Shown in pieces: positions 42,058 through 51,443 of a DNA stretch of 64,000 nucleotides. Made by a program: the position numbers and the translations under genes. The stretch is from Prochlorococcus marinus bv. HNLC1 (lineage in GTDB: Bacteria > Cyanobacteriota > Cyanobacteriia > PCC-6307 > Cyanobiaceae), in the NCBI GenBank assembly GCA_000218705.1, contig GL947594.1:957848-1021847 (forward strand), in the 5' to 3' direction. Numbering within the stretch: position 1 is the first letter of the stretch; each line of letters opens with the position of its first letter. Below the pieces are notes generated by a model. The model was given only the letters and a program-made list of their open reading frames with translations, had not been told where the DNA came from and did not search any database.

Positions 42058-42801
42058 TTAAATCTCTTTTGGTTGCATAGGGCCTTCAAGTTTACCTTTC
42101 CTAAATTGATAAACGTAAGGATCGTTACTGTTTTTGAAATCATGAACTGAACCTTCCCAGCGAAATTTTCCGCCATATAGCATTAGTACTTTTGTAGATG
42201 TTCTCTCTATAGTACTAAGAACATGGCTTACAACAATAGATGAGCCTTTGACTTTATCGTTTGTTTTATTTATTAAATCCTCAATACGAGATGATGCTAT
42301 TGGATCAAGACCAGCGGTAGGTTCATCAAACAAAAGTAAAGGTTTATTCTCTTTCTTTTCTTTAGGCTCACTTATTAACGCCCTTGCGAAACTAACTCTT
42401 TTTTGCATACCACCACTTAGTTCATTTGGAAGTTTCTGCGCCACATTAAATAAACCTACTTCTTCAAGACATTCATTTACAAGATCTTTTATGTACTTTT
42501 TAGGAATTTTTTTATTTCTATTCAAAATAAAACCTACATTTTCTTCAATAGTCAATGACCCAAGCAAAGCTGGATTTTGAAAAACCAACCTTACATCAGG
42601 GGGATTATTTTGATCTAATCTTAAATAATTTTGTTCTTCACCAAATATTTTTAAAAGGCCATTTGTCGGTAAAATTAGTCCAGCTAGAATTTTTAATATT
42701 GTTGATTTACCAGTACCAGATGGTCCTACAATTGCTAATTTCTCTCCAGAATTAACTAATAAATTAATTTTTTTAAGAACATTAAGGTTCCCCCAGACCA
42801 T
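42058..42801 (-). CDS. MlaF/TGD3-type ABC transporter ATP-binding protein
   Basis: ABC ATPase with Walker A VGPSGTGKSTILKILAG, Q-loop LVFQNPALLGSLTIEENVG, signature NELSGGMQKRVSFARAL, Walker B LLLFDEPTAGLDP and H-loop VVSHVLSTI. It is the partner of the MCE protein just downstream. The first in-frame ATG starts at MVWGNLNVL, but coding similarity continues upstream (AIEAKDLS), and the true N-terminus may be TTG at 42844 (NKTVP-AIEAKDLS) if one extra C in GTTCCCAGC near 42828 is an error. With that start the protein is about 262 residues. Confidence 0.9.
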   Translation of the reverse strand: MVWGNLNVLKKINLLVNSGEKLAIVGPSGTGKSTILKILAGLILPTNGLLKIFGEEQNYLRLDQNNPPDVRLVFQNPALLGSLTIEENVGFILNRNKKIPKKYIKDLVNECLEEVGLFNVAQKLPNELSGGMQKRVSFARALISEPKEKKENKPLLLFDEPTAGLDPIASSRIEDLINKTNDKVKGSSIVVSHVLSTIERTSTKVLMLYGGKFRWEGSVHDFKNSNDPYVYQFRKGKLEGPMQPKEI

Positions 42802-42972
42802 AGAGAGATCTTTAGCTTCAATTGCTGGGAACTGTTTTGTTCAAAATAAAGAATTTTATAAAATTAAATTAACATACTTTATAATTGCCTTTATTAAAGA
42901 ATAAGGAAAGTATCATTTTATTTGATTTATAGTTTCAATATAAATTAATGTATAAATAAAGTCTGAGGAGTG

Positions 42973-44369
42973 ATGAAAATAAAGGGAACAAGAAAAAGGA
43001 AAAAATTCAGAAGGACTGTTTCGGTAATAAATAAATCAAATTTAGTAATATTGAATCGGTTTTTAAGAATTCTTAGCTGGTTATTACCTGGCTTGTTATA
43101 AAAAGATGGATGATTACCTCTGGTATAGGTGTAATAACATCTCTGCTAGGCATCGCAATATGGACAAACCTCAGGCCTCTTTATTGGCTAATTGAGATAT
43201 TTTTTGGGGTAATGAATAGCATAACAAGTATATTACCTGTCTCTTTACTTGGCCCTATAGTTTTATTAATAGGAATTTTATTAATAGGAGTAGGTCAAAA
43301 TAGAAGTATAAATTCTATACAAAAGGCGTTAGTTCCTCAAAAAGATACATTTTTGGTTGATGCACTACGAGTCAAAAGTAAATTGAGTAAAGGTCCAAAT
43401 ATAGTCGCTATTGGAGGAGGTACTGGTTTGTCTACACTTTTAAAAGGATTAAAAAACTATAGTAGTAATATTTCAGCAATTGTTACGGTAACTGATGATG
43501 GAGGCAGTAGTGGAGTTCTCAGAAAGCAATTAGGTGTCCAACCTCCTGGTGATATAAGAAATTGTTTAGCTGCTTTATCTAATGAAGAACCAATGCTTAC
43601 TAGATTATTTCAATATAGATTTTCTCGTGGCGATGGTTTAGAGGGCCATACTTTCGGTAACTTATTTTTATCAGCTCTAACAACAATCACTGGTAGCTTA
43701 GAAAAAGCAGTGCAAGCCTCTAGCAAAGTTTTATCGGTACAAGGTCAGGTTATTCCAGCTACGGGAATAGATGTTATGTTGTGGGCAGAACTAGATAGTG
43801 GTGAAAAAATATTTGGAGAAAGTCTAATAAGCAAATCTACAAAACCAATAAATAGAATTGGATGTATACCAGAAAATCCACCAGCTTTACCGGCAGCTAT
43901 TGAATCAATTAGAGAAGCAGATTTAATTGTTTTAGGTCCAGGTAGTCTTTTTACTTCTTTATTACCAAATTTTCTTGTGCCAGAAATTGTTGAAGCATTA
44001 TTAAAAAATAATTCACCTAAAATTTATATAAGTAATTTGATGACTCAACCTGGAGAAACTGATGGACTTGATGTATTCCAACATATCAAATCTATAGAAA
44101 GACAATTATTAAATTTTGGAGTAAATACAAGAATTTTTAACTCAATTTTATCCCAAGGGGAGTTTGAAAGATCTTCATTAATTGATTATTATCGCTCCAG
44201 AGGAGCAGAACCTGTTATTTGTAATAAAGGGAGATTAATCTCTGATGGTTATTATGTTTTACAAGCACCACTATATTCTAAAAAAATTACTCCAACTTTA
44301 AGGCATGATTCTCGAAGGTTAGCTAGGGCAGTTATTTTAATGTACAGAAAATTAAAGAAATCATCTTAA
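42973..44369 (+). CDS. YvcK/CofD-like protein (gluconeogenesis factor family), one frameshift
   Basis: A CofD-fold protein: [62 protein letters not shown] and [19 protein letters not shown] are YvcK hallmarks (UDP-sugar binding, cell-shape and carbon control in other bacteria). An N-terminal basic tail ([16 protein letters not shown]) and two membrane spans (about residues 35-100) are typical of cyanobacterial members. The ATG at 42973 follows GAGGAG. The frame breaks at about 43096, where TTGTTATA needs one more T ([13 protein letters not shown]). Intact part is 43110-44369. About 466 residues in total. Confidence 0.87.
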
Positions 44370-44893
44370 TAAGCATCTTGTAACTCATAAAAGTCAGGCT
44401 GGATATAATCTTTTCGTAAAGGCCAACCTCTCCAATCTTCTGGCATCAATAATCTTTTAGGACAAGGATGATCTACATAGTTAATTCCAAACATGTCATA
44501 AGTTTCTCGTTCTTGCCAATCGCTACCTTTAAAAATAGAGTATAAACTTGGAATCGATAAATCGGAATCTCTCTTTAAAAATACTTTTACTCTTATTTCC
44601 TTAATTTTAAATTTTTCACTAATATCATCTAATGATATTAAATGATAAAAACTTACGAGACGCTTACCTGGTCCTTCATCATAGCCTCCCTGACATTGAA
44701 GATAATTAAACCCATATGATTTTAATTGCGCGATAACTTTGTAAAGATCTTTAGGTTCAACAGAAATTATTTCTATCCCTATATGGTCTTCGCCTAGAGA
44801 TTCATTATTGAAATTTTCAGATGAGAGCTTTTTACTAACTTCTCCTCTTTTATCAAGTAATTCATCTTTTGAGTTGTCTTTTTCTTTTTCCAT
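44366..44893 (-). CDS. ndhJ: NAD(P)H-quinone oxidoreductase subunit J
   Basis: Subunit of the cyanobacterial NDH-1 complex, homologue of the 30-kDa complex I subunit. The signature [39 protein letters not shown] (read as [10 protein letters not shown] and [17 protein letters not shown]) is complete. An acidic, variable N-terminus of about 35 residues precedes the conserved domain. It is the last gene of ndhC-ndhK-ndhJ, with 0 bp to ndhK, and overlaps the convergent yvcK stop by 4 bp. Confidence 0.97.
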   Translation of the reverse strand: MEKEKDNSKDELLDKRGEVSKKLSSENFNNESLGEDHIGIEIISVEPKDLYKVIAQLKSYGFNYLQCQGGYDEGPGKRLVSFYHLISLDDISEKFKIKEIRVKVFLKRDSDLSIPSLYSIFKGSDWQERETYDMFGINYVDHPCPKRLLMPEDWRGWPLRKDYIQPDFYELQDAY

Positions 44894-45628
44894 TTAAGTC
44901 TCTTGTTGATTAAAAGCACTTTCTTTACTATCTTCTTTAATAGAATCTATTACTTCTTTATTTTTAGATGAATCAAGGGTCTTTTCAGTCTGTTTTTTAA
45001 GGTATTCCCCTGTATTCTCAGAAAATACTAAGTTCATATTATGTTCGATTGTAAAATATCTATGAGTCTGTTCAGATCTATTCCTTTCAAAAACACTTTC
45101 ATTACTTACTTTTTTTCTAAGCTTTATAACAGCGTCGAATATTGCTTCAGGTCTTGGAGGACATCCAGGAAGATACAAATCAACAGGTATTAATTTATCA
45201 ACTCCTCTTACTGCAGTAGTTGAGTCAGAACTAAACATTCCTCCAGTTATTGTGCAGGCACCCATAGCAATAACATATTTTGGTTCGGGCATTTGTTCAT
45301 AAAGTCTGACAAGTGCAGGAGCCATTTTCATTGTGACTGTACCAGCAACAATTAATAAATCCGCTTGTCTTGGTGAACTACGAGGCACAAGCCCAAATCT
45401 ATCAAAATCAAATCTTGAACCAATAAGGGCTGCAAATTCAATAAAACAGCAGGCAGTTCCATATAACAATGGCCAAAGGCTACTTAATCTCGCCCAATTA
45501 TGTAAGTCGTCTAGGCTTGTAAGAATTATATTTTCACTTAAGTCAGTTGTTACTTGAGGAGCTCCTAGAGGATTACAGGTGCCCTCTCTAATTTCTCTTA
45601 TAGCTTTTGGTGATAGTGAATTGTTCAA
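44894..45628 (-). CDS. ndhK: NAD(P)H-quinone oxidoreductase subunit K
   Basis: Fe-S subunit of NDH-1 (PSST/NuoB homologue), carrying cluster N2. The ligands are seen as [14 protein letters not shown] (two adjacent Cys), [12 protein letters not shown] and [16 protein letters not shown]. The C-terminal tail after about residue 190 is charged and variable. Start ATG lies 4 bp after ndhC; all three subunit genes are one operon used in cyclic electron flow, respiration and CO2 uptake. Confidence 0.97.
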   Translation of the reverse strand: MNNSLSPKAIREIREGTCNPLGAPQVTTDLSENIILTSLDDLHNWARLSSLWPLLYGTACCFIEFAALIGSRFDFDRFGLVPRSSPRQADLLIVAGTVTMKMAPALVRLYEQMPEPKYVIAMGACTITGGMFSSDSTTAVRGVDKLIPVDLYLPGCPPRPEAIFDAVIKLRKKVSNESVFERNRSEQTHRYFTIEHNMNLVFSENTGEYLKKQTEKTLDSSKNKEVIDSIKEDSKESAFNQQET

Positions 45629-45632
45629 TTTT

Positions 45633-45995
45633 TTAACTCCATTCTAATGCTCCTTTTCTCCATGCATATGCAAGTGCAATAACTAAAATTGCGATAAAAA
45701 TAAGAGCTTCTATGAATGCTAGTAATCCTAATCTATTGAAGGCTACCGCCCAAGGGTATAGGAAAACTGTTTCAACATCAAATATAACGAAAACAAGAGC
45801 AAACATGTAATATCTAATATTAAATTGTATCCAAGCACCACCAATTGGTTCCATCCCTGACTCATAAGTCAACTTTCTCTCCCCAGTTCTTCCTTTTGGC
45901 GAAACAATAAGGTTAGTGACGAGTGCTAAAACAGGTACTGCTGCTGCTATGAGCAAAAAACCTAAGAAATATTCATAACCTGGGAGTGAAAACAT
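45633..45995 (-). CDS. ndhC: NAD(P)H-quinone oxidoreductase subunit 3
   Basis: A 120-residue membrane subunit with three transmembrane helices ([58 protein letters not shown]). The [16 protein letters not shown] loop, with YESG in place of the complex I cysteine loop, and [11 protein letters not shown] are diagnostic. It is the first gene of the ndhC-K-J operon; a short palindrome lies 43 bp upstream. Confidence 0.97.
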   Translation of the reverse strand: MFSLPGYEYFLGFLLIAAAVPVLALVTNLIVSPKGRTGERKLTYESGMEPIGGAWIQFNIRYYMFALVFVIFDVETVFLYPWAVAFNRLGLLAFIEALIFIAILVIALAYAWRKGALEWS

Positions 45996-46037
45996 TTTAA
46001 AAATTTTTTTGAAAAATTCACTGAATTAACTAAAATC

Positions 46038-46054
46038 CTTTAGAGTTTCTAAAG
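46038..46054. promoter_or_regulatory. Palindrome between ndhC and rubredoxin genes
   Basis: CTTTAGA-GTT-TCTAAAG is a perfect 7-bp inverted repeat in the 74-bp divergent region, 16 bp ahead of the rubredoxin start. It could be an operator or a leader hairpin. No known binding consensus is matched. Confidence 0.4.
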
Positions 46055-46069
46055 ACTTAAGCGTAAATC

Positions 46070-46498
46070 GTGAGTGAAGACATTAAACCATCCTCAAATA
46101 ATGACAATTTGATTGGTGATAACGAGAATGAAAATACATCTCAAGTACCTCTTGGGATAGAAACCAAAGAAGTTACACCTAATCTAGAACAAAATAGATT
46201 CGAGTGTAGAAGTTGTGGTTACATTTATGATCCGTCCGAGGGAAATAAGAAATTAAGTATCGCTCAGAATACTTCATTTGAATTATTGGATATTAATACA
46301 TTCAGATGTCCAGTTTGTAGAGCAGGAAAAGTCTTTTTTGAAGATATTGGACCAAAGTCAAAACCAAGTGGATTTGAAGAAAATTTAGTTTATGGTTTTG
46401 GTTTTAATAGTTTACCTGCTGGACAAAAAAATATTCTTATTTTTGGTGGATTAGCTTTTGCTGCGGCTTGTTTCCTTTCGCTATACTCTTTGCATTAA
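46070..46498 (+). CDS. rubA: Membrane-anchored rubredoxin
   Basis: A 142-residue protein with an acidic low-complexity N-terminus (about 45 residues), a rubredoxin domain with iron ligands in ECRSCGYIYDPSEG and FRCPVCRAGK, and one C-terminal membrane helix (ILIFGGLAFAAACFLSLYSL). It is the RubA required for photosystem II (and reaction-centre) biogenesis in cyanobacteria and algae. It starts at GTG and sits directly upstream of ycf48 and the psb cluster, as in most cyanobacteria. Confidence 0.95.
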   Translation: MSEDIKPSSNNDNLIGDNENENTSQVPLGIETKEVTPNLEQNRFECRSCGYIYDPSEGNKKLSIAQNTSFELLDINTFRCPVCRAGKVFFEDIGPKSKPSGFEENLVYGFGFNSLPAGQKNILIFGGLAFAAACFLSLYSLH

Positions 46499-46507
46499 AA
46501 TAAAAAA

Positions 46508-47525
46508 ATGAATAAAAATTTTTCTAGATTAACAAATCTTATTTGCGCAACGCTTCTATGTCTTGTACTTAGCAGCTGTTCATCTTCAGCTGTTAAAACA
46601 GCAGAAAATAGTCCTTGGGATACCATACAATTAGAAAATCAGGCAAATGCTCTTGATGTAGATTTTATTGATGATAATCATGGCTTTTTGATTGGTTCTA
46701 ACAGATTAATACTAGAAACTAATGACGGAGGTATAAACTGGGAAGAGAGATCTTTAAACTTATCGAGTGAAGAGAATTTTCGACTACTTGATATTGATTT
46801 CAAAGGTAATGAAGGTTGGTTGATTGGACAACCATCTTTAGTAATGCATACAGTTGATTCAGGCAAGAATTGGACAAGACTATCTTTAGGTAATAAGTTA
46901 CCAGGGCAGCCATTCTTGATTTCCACAATTGGCGAAGATTCTGCTGAACTTGCAACTACTGCTGGGGCAATTTACTCAACCTCTAATAGTGGTGAATCAT
47001 GGGAAGCTATAGTTGTAGATTCTTCAGGATCTGGAGGTATCCGTGATCTTCGCAGAACTGAAGATGGAAAATATGTAAGTGTAAGTAGTTTAGGTAATTT
47101 CTTCTCTACACTTGAAAATAATAGTAATCTTTGGGTCGCTCATCAAAGAGCAAGTAGTAAGAGAGTTCAAAGTATTGGATATGCGCCTGATGGTAACTTA
47201 TGGATGCTCTCTAGAGGAGCAGAAATTAGATTTAATAATGACAGTAATGATGTAGAGAGCTGGACTAAGCCTATAATTCCAATTCTTGAATGGCTATAAC
47301 TACCTTGATATGGCATGGGATCCAAAAGGATATATTTGGGCAGGAGGAGGAAATGGAACGTTAATATTTAGCGATGATGATGGTCAAACTTGGAAATTTG
47401 ATCCAATAGCCTCTGAATTGCCTACCAACTATATAAAAATAGTTTTCTTAAATAAAAATGAACTAAATGAAACTAAAGGCTTTATTCTTGGTGAAAGAGG
47501 ATACATCCTTAGATATAAAGGTTAG
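46508..47525 (+). CDS. ycf48: Photosystem II assembly factor Ycf48/HCF136, one frameshift
   Basis: Assembly factor that binds precursor D1. A lipoprotein signal ends in the lipobox LVLSSCSSS (Cys at about residue 23). The rest is a seven-bladed propeller with repeats such as [24 protein letters not shown] and [24 protein letters not shown] (both shown in part). The frame breaks near 47288: CTTGAATGGC should read through as [16 protein letters not shown], consistent with one extra base (or two missing). Joined length is about 339 residues, normal for the family. Confidence 0.93.
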
Positions 47526-47663
47526 ATTTATTAATTTTTTAGATTGCTATTAAAAAAATATTAAGTTTAAGTTTCAATTAACAACTGTCTGTAACCAAGA
47601 TGTAAATTTCTTCGCAGATATTGGATTTTTCCTTGTAAGATCATATGGTATTAAATTTATATT

Positions 47664-47912
47664 ATGGCCGCAGGTTCAACGGGTGAACGCCCATTCTTTG
47701 AAATAATAACCAGTGTCAGATACTGGATTGTTCATGCAGTAACACTTCCAGCAATCTTTATTTCTGGCTTCTTATTTGTTTATACAGGTTTAGCTTATGA
47801 TGCTTTTGGTACTCCCAGGCCAGATAGCTACTTCCAAGCTTCTGAATCAAAAGCACCTGTTGTTACACAAAGATATGATGCTAAAGCTCAATTAGATCTA
47901 CGAACCCAATAG
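47664..47912 (+). CDS. psbE: Cytochrome b559 subunit alpha
   Basis: An 82-residue photosystem II subunit. The heme-ligand histidine is H24 or so in [19 protein letters not shown], followed by the conserved lumenal [11 protein letters not shown]. The end [19 protein letters not shown] is the usual marine picocyanobacterial tail. The partner gene psbF would be expected directly downstream but is absent; psbL comes next. Confidence 0.97.
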   Translation: MAAGSTGERPFFEIITSVRYWIVHAVTLPAIFISGFLFVYTGLAYDAFGTPRPDSYFQASESKAPVVTQRYDAKAQLDLRTQ

Positions 47913-48021
47913 ATGAATAATTTTATTTGGTTTTGATTAATTAAAATCAAATAATTAATTATTTATTATTGAAGTTCTTTGGCTTTATTTTTTAGTAAAT
48001 CCAAAATGTAAACTTTCTATC
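47913..48021. other. psbE-psbL spacer lacking psbF
   Basis: This 109-bp stretch stops in all three forward frames and contains no stretch resembling the PsbF core (an FTVRWLAVH-like heme-binding motif). It is shorter than a psbF gene (about 140-150 bp). It is AT-rich and holds a small hairpin at 47932. See findings. Confidence 0.85.
47932..47951. other. Hairpin downstream of psbE
   Basis: TTTGATT, six-base loop AATTAA, AATCAAA. An AT-only stem with one G-C pair per arm, so weak. It could stabilise the psbE transcript 3' end or attenuate read-through to psbL. Confidence 0.35.
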
Positions 48022-48141
48022 ATGCAAATAAACGAAAATCCTAATAAAGTTCCTGTTGAACTTAATCGCACCAGCCTTTATTTAGGCGTGCTTTTTATTT
48101 TAGTTTTGGGAATTTTATTTTCCAGTTATTTCTTCAACTAA
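48022..48141 (+). CDS. psbL: Photosystem II reaction-center protein L
   Basis: A 39-residue protein: [22 protein letters not shown], one membrane helix, ending [10 protein letters not shown], which is the invariant PsbL C-terminus. PsbL lies at the dimer interface and protects the QA site. psbJ follows 9 bp later. Confidence 0.97.
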   Translation: MQINENPNKVPVELNRTSLYLGVLFILVLGILFSSYFFN

Positions 48142-48150
48142 TTTTTAATT

Positions 48151-48354
48151 ATGAGTAACAAAGGCCTTAAAGCCCCTGACGGCAGAATAAAAGACAGACT
48201 ACCTGATGGTAGACCAGCAATAGCATGGGAAAGAAGATGGACTGAAGGTTCATTGCCTCTATGGCTAATTGCTACTGGTGGAGGTATAGCAGCAATCTTA
48301 GTTGTAGGTTTATTCTTTGCGGGATCTTATAATGGAGTTGGTGCAGGAGGTTAA
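48151..48354 (+). CDS. psbJ: Photosystem II reaction-center protein J
   Basis: A 67-residue protein with the long N-terminal extension of marine cyanobacteria ([27 protein letters not shown]) followed by the conserved [24 protein letters not shown] span (given in part) and the tail [10 protein letters not shown]. Last gene of the rub-ycf48-psbE-psbL-psbJ cluster. It abuts the convergent mtnP. Confidence 0.95.
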   Translation: MSNKGLKAPDGRIKDRLPDGRPAIAWERRWTEGSLPLWLIATGGGIAAILVVGLFFAGSYNGVGAGG

Positions 48355-48357
48355 CCT

Positions 48358-49257
48358 CTAATTCCAGTAATTATCTGTAAATATTCTAACTTTAGATTGA
48401 GCATCTTTTGATGCTTTACCTTTAGAAGTCATTAGCCCATCTTTCAAAGATTGATGGGCTTTACTTATTGGTCTGTTTGTATCAATCACTTTTGCTGTTT
48501 CATATACTATTTTGTTGGCTACTTCTGTATTGATCTTAAGATTTTCAATTACCATTTCAACAGATACTTCCTCTTGTTTTTGATTCCAACAATCATAATC
48601 AGTCACCATCGAAAGAGAAGCATAGGCAATTTCTGCTTCTCTCGCTAAACGCGCCTCTGTATGATTAGTCATCCCTATTATTGAACATCCCCATTGTCTA
48701 TATAAATTAGATTCTGCTCTTGTAGAAAATGCAGGTCCTTCCATAGCTAAATAAGTACCTCCTCTATGTAATTGCCTCCCTGAAGGAATATTCTTATCAC
48801 CAATATCACTTAATATTCCTGATAAATTTGCACAAAAAGGGTCTGCCATTATTACATGAGCAACTATATCCTCATTGAAAAATGTTGCAGGTCTATTATG
48901 TGTTCTATCAATAAATTGATCAGGTATGACAATATCTAGTGGACGGATTTGTTCTTGAAGAGAACCAACGGCCGATGGAGCTATTATCCACCTTACGCCA
49001 ATTGATCTCATGGCCCAAATATTAGCTTTATAAGGGACTTGAGTTGGATTAAATGTATGATTTCTTCCATGTCTCGCAATGAAAGCTAATTCTAAATTGC
49101 CAATATTAAAAATTCTTATTGCATCAGAGGGTTTACCATAGGGGGTATCTACCTCAAATTCTTTTGAGCAATCCATCCCATTTATAGAATAAAAACCGCT
49201 CCCACCAATGATTCCCAATTTTGATTCTTTAATAGGTAATAAATGTTCTGTATTCAT
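48358..49257 (-). CDS. mtnP: S-methyl-5'-thioadenosine phosphorylase
   Basis: Cleaves methylthioadenosine to adenine and methylthioribose-1-phosphate in methionine salvage. Motifs: LGIIGGSGFYSI at the phosphate site, FIARHGRNHTFNPTQVPYKANIWA, EGPAFSTRAES and GCSIIGMTNHTEARLAREAEI with MVTDYDCW. 299 residues, normal. It ends 3 bp from psbJ on the opposite strand. Confidence 0.96.
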   Translation of the reverse strand: MNTEHLLPIKESKLGIIGGSGFYSINGMDCSKEFEVDTPYGKPSDAIRIFNIGNLELAFIARHGRNHTFNPTQVPYKANIWAMRSIGVRWIIAPSAVGSLQEQIRPLDIVIPDQFIDRTHNRPATFFNEDIVAHVIMADPFCANLSGILSDIGDKNIPSGRQLHRGGTYLAMEGPAFSTRAESNLYRQWGCSIIGMTNHTEARLAREAEIAYASLSMVTDYDCWNQKQEEVSVEMVIENLKINTEVANKIVYETAKVIDTNRPISKAHQSLKDGLMTSKGKASKDAQSKVRIFTDNYWN

Positions 49258-49267
49258 TGAAAGTTAA

Positions 49268-51443
49268 ATGACTCTTAATCATCTTGTTTTAGTTGGAGGT
49301 GGACACACTAATGCTCTTTTAATGAAAAATTGGCTAATGAAGCCAAATTTAATGCCAGATGTTCCCATAACAATTATATCTAGAGATTCGTCTTTAGTTT
49401 ATTCTTCGATGTATCCATCTGTTATTTCCAGATCAATACGTTTAAAACAAAGTCTTATAGATATCTCTTCTTTAGCAAGTAGCGCAAAAATTTCTTTTAT
49501 TAAGAGCGAGGTTAAGGATATTCAATTCAATAATCAAAAAATTATATTGAATAATAGACCTCCTCTCGAATACTCAAAAATTATTCTTAACTGCGGAAGT
49601 TCAACAAAAGTTTCTAAAGAATTTAGCGAATTAGTGAAAGAAAATATTGCTTGCACAATCAGACCATTTTTTCAATCTTATCAATTTATAAAAAGTGAGG
49701 ATGCATTTAACACTAAAAATGAATTACCTTTCGTGGTAACTGGTAGTGGTCTTGGTGCTATTGAAATTGCATTTGCATTAAGAAAAAGATGGAAAAATAG
49801 AAAATTAATATTAGCTTGTAATCCAATAAAAATTTCAAGAAGATTTTTAAGAACATTAGAAATTTTTAATATTCAAATTAAGGAAGATATGAATTTTGAT
49901 TATAAAAAAGTTCTTTTATGCACTGGTAATAGTCCACATTCTTGGATCAAAAATAATATTTTAAAATTAGATAATAACGGTAGGATTATTACTAATCAAT
50001 ATTTAAGAGCAAAAGATTTTTTTAATATATATGCTGTAGGTGATTGTGCCTCTGTTGGAATCAATAAACGAAAATCATCGGGGATAATAGCCGTTAAGTC
50101 ATCTAAAACTCTATGCAAAAATATAAATAATGATTTTGTTAATAAAGATTTGAGGAAATGGTTGCCTCAAAAACGCGGTTTACAAATAGTTAATTTATTT
50201 AATAATAACCAACCAAAGGCGTTTGCTATTTATGGGAAATTAGTCGTAGGTCCATCTCGTTTGTTTTGGGTTTTAAAAAATATTTTAGATACTAACTTTT
50301 TGCAACAATTCAAAAAACCTTTCATGAACTCTAATGAAAATAAATCAAATATTTCTCTTATGGATTGCAGGGGTTGTGCCGCAAAAATTCCTCAAAATGT
50401 ACTTAATGAATCATTAATAAATTCAAAGTTAAAAACATTTGCTGATTTCCCAGAAGATGCTTCTGAAATATATAGGAGTGATAAAGATATTATTCTTGAG
50501 AGCTTAGATGGTTTTCCTTCTCTAATAAGTGATCCTTGGTTAAATGCAAAAATTACTGCTTTACATGCATGTTCTGATTTATGGGCTTGTGGAGCTAAAT
50601 TAATAACTGGACAAGTTTTAATATCAATTCCTAAGATTGATAATGCTTTTCAGAATTATATTTTTTCTCAAAGCCTTAGATGGTATAAGATCTATCTTTG
50701 ATGAGTTAGGAGCAGAAATAATTGGAGGACATACGTTTGAATCAAGAAATTATTCACATAAGCCATATACTCTTGGAGTTGACCTGGCTCTATCAGTTCA
50801 AGGTGTATTAAAAGTGGGCCAAAGCCCCTGGAATAAATATGGCATGAAGCCTGGAGATGTTCTTCTAATGTCAAGACCTTTGGGTGTTGGTATTTTTTTT
50901 GCAGCATGTATGCAAAATATAAATGTGTATGAAAGTTATGACGAGATTTTTAAAAATTTAGTTACCAGTCAGCAAAAATTAGTTGAAAATATTCAAAGTA
51001 TTCAAGAAAAGTTTGAAATTCAAATAGTTAATGCAGCAACTGATATTACTGGTTATGGATTTTTAGGTCATCTTAATGAAATGATTCAGGCAACTAATGC
51101 AAAGAGAAGAAAAGAAAATCTTGAAGATATCAAGGTCGTTTTGAATCTGAATTCATTTGAAGCTTATCCAGGTGTAATTGATTTAATAAATAAAGGAATA
51201 AAAAGTTCTTTGTTTGAGGAGAATTATAAAATTTTAGATTCTTTAAGATATGAATCTGATGAACCAATCATTGATTTTGTTCTTGAGAATAGTATTAATC
51301 CTGAAGAGGGGAAAACAATAAAAAAACTATTGTGCGATCCACAAACTTGCGGTCCGTTATTAATAAGTTGTAATGAGAAGTTTGAGAAATATCTTGATAA
51401 CAATTGGTATAAAGTTGGAATAGTGGATAATAAGGATAATTAA
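49268..51443 (+). CDS. selD: Fusion of NADH dehydrogenase-like flavoprotein and selenide water dikinase, one frameshift
   Basis: Joined frames give about 725 residues. Residues 1-360 form a pyridine nucleotide-disulphide oxidoreductase domain (LVLVGGGHTNALLM, VVTGSGLGAIEIAFAL, NIYAVGDCAS). Residues about 365-725 form SelD (MDCRGCAAKIP with Cys at the usual Sec/Cys catalytic site, DGFPSLISDPWLNAKITALHACSDLWACGAK in part, GDVLLMSRPLGVGIFFAA, ATDITGYGFLGHL). The frame breaks near 50674: AAGCCTTAGATGG has one C too many for SQS-LDGIRS. The fusion is typical of cyanobacterial SelD and provides selenophosphate, likely for tRNA 2-selenouridine. Confidence 0.9.

Noticed and set aside
41589-42080. 163-codon forward frame opposite the MCE gene
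   Set aside because: Antisense shadow of a recognised gene; composition follows the opposite strand's codons.
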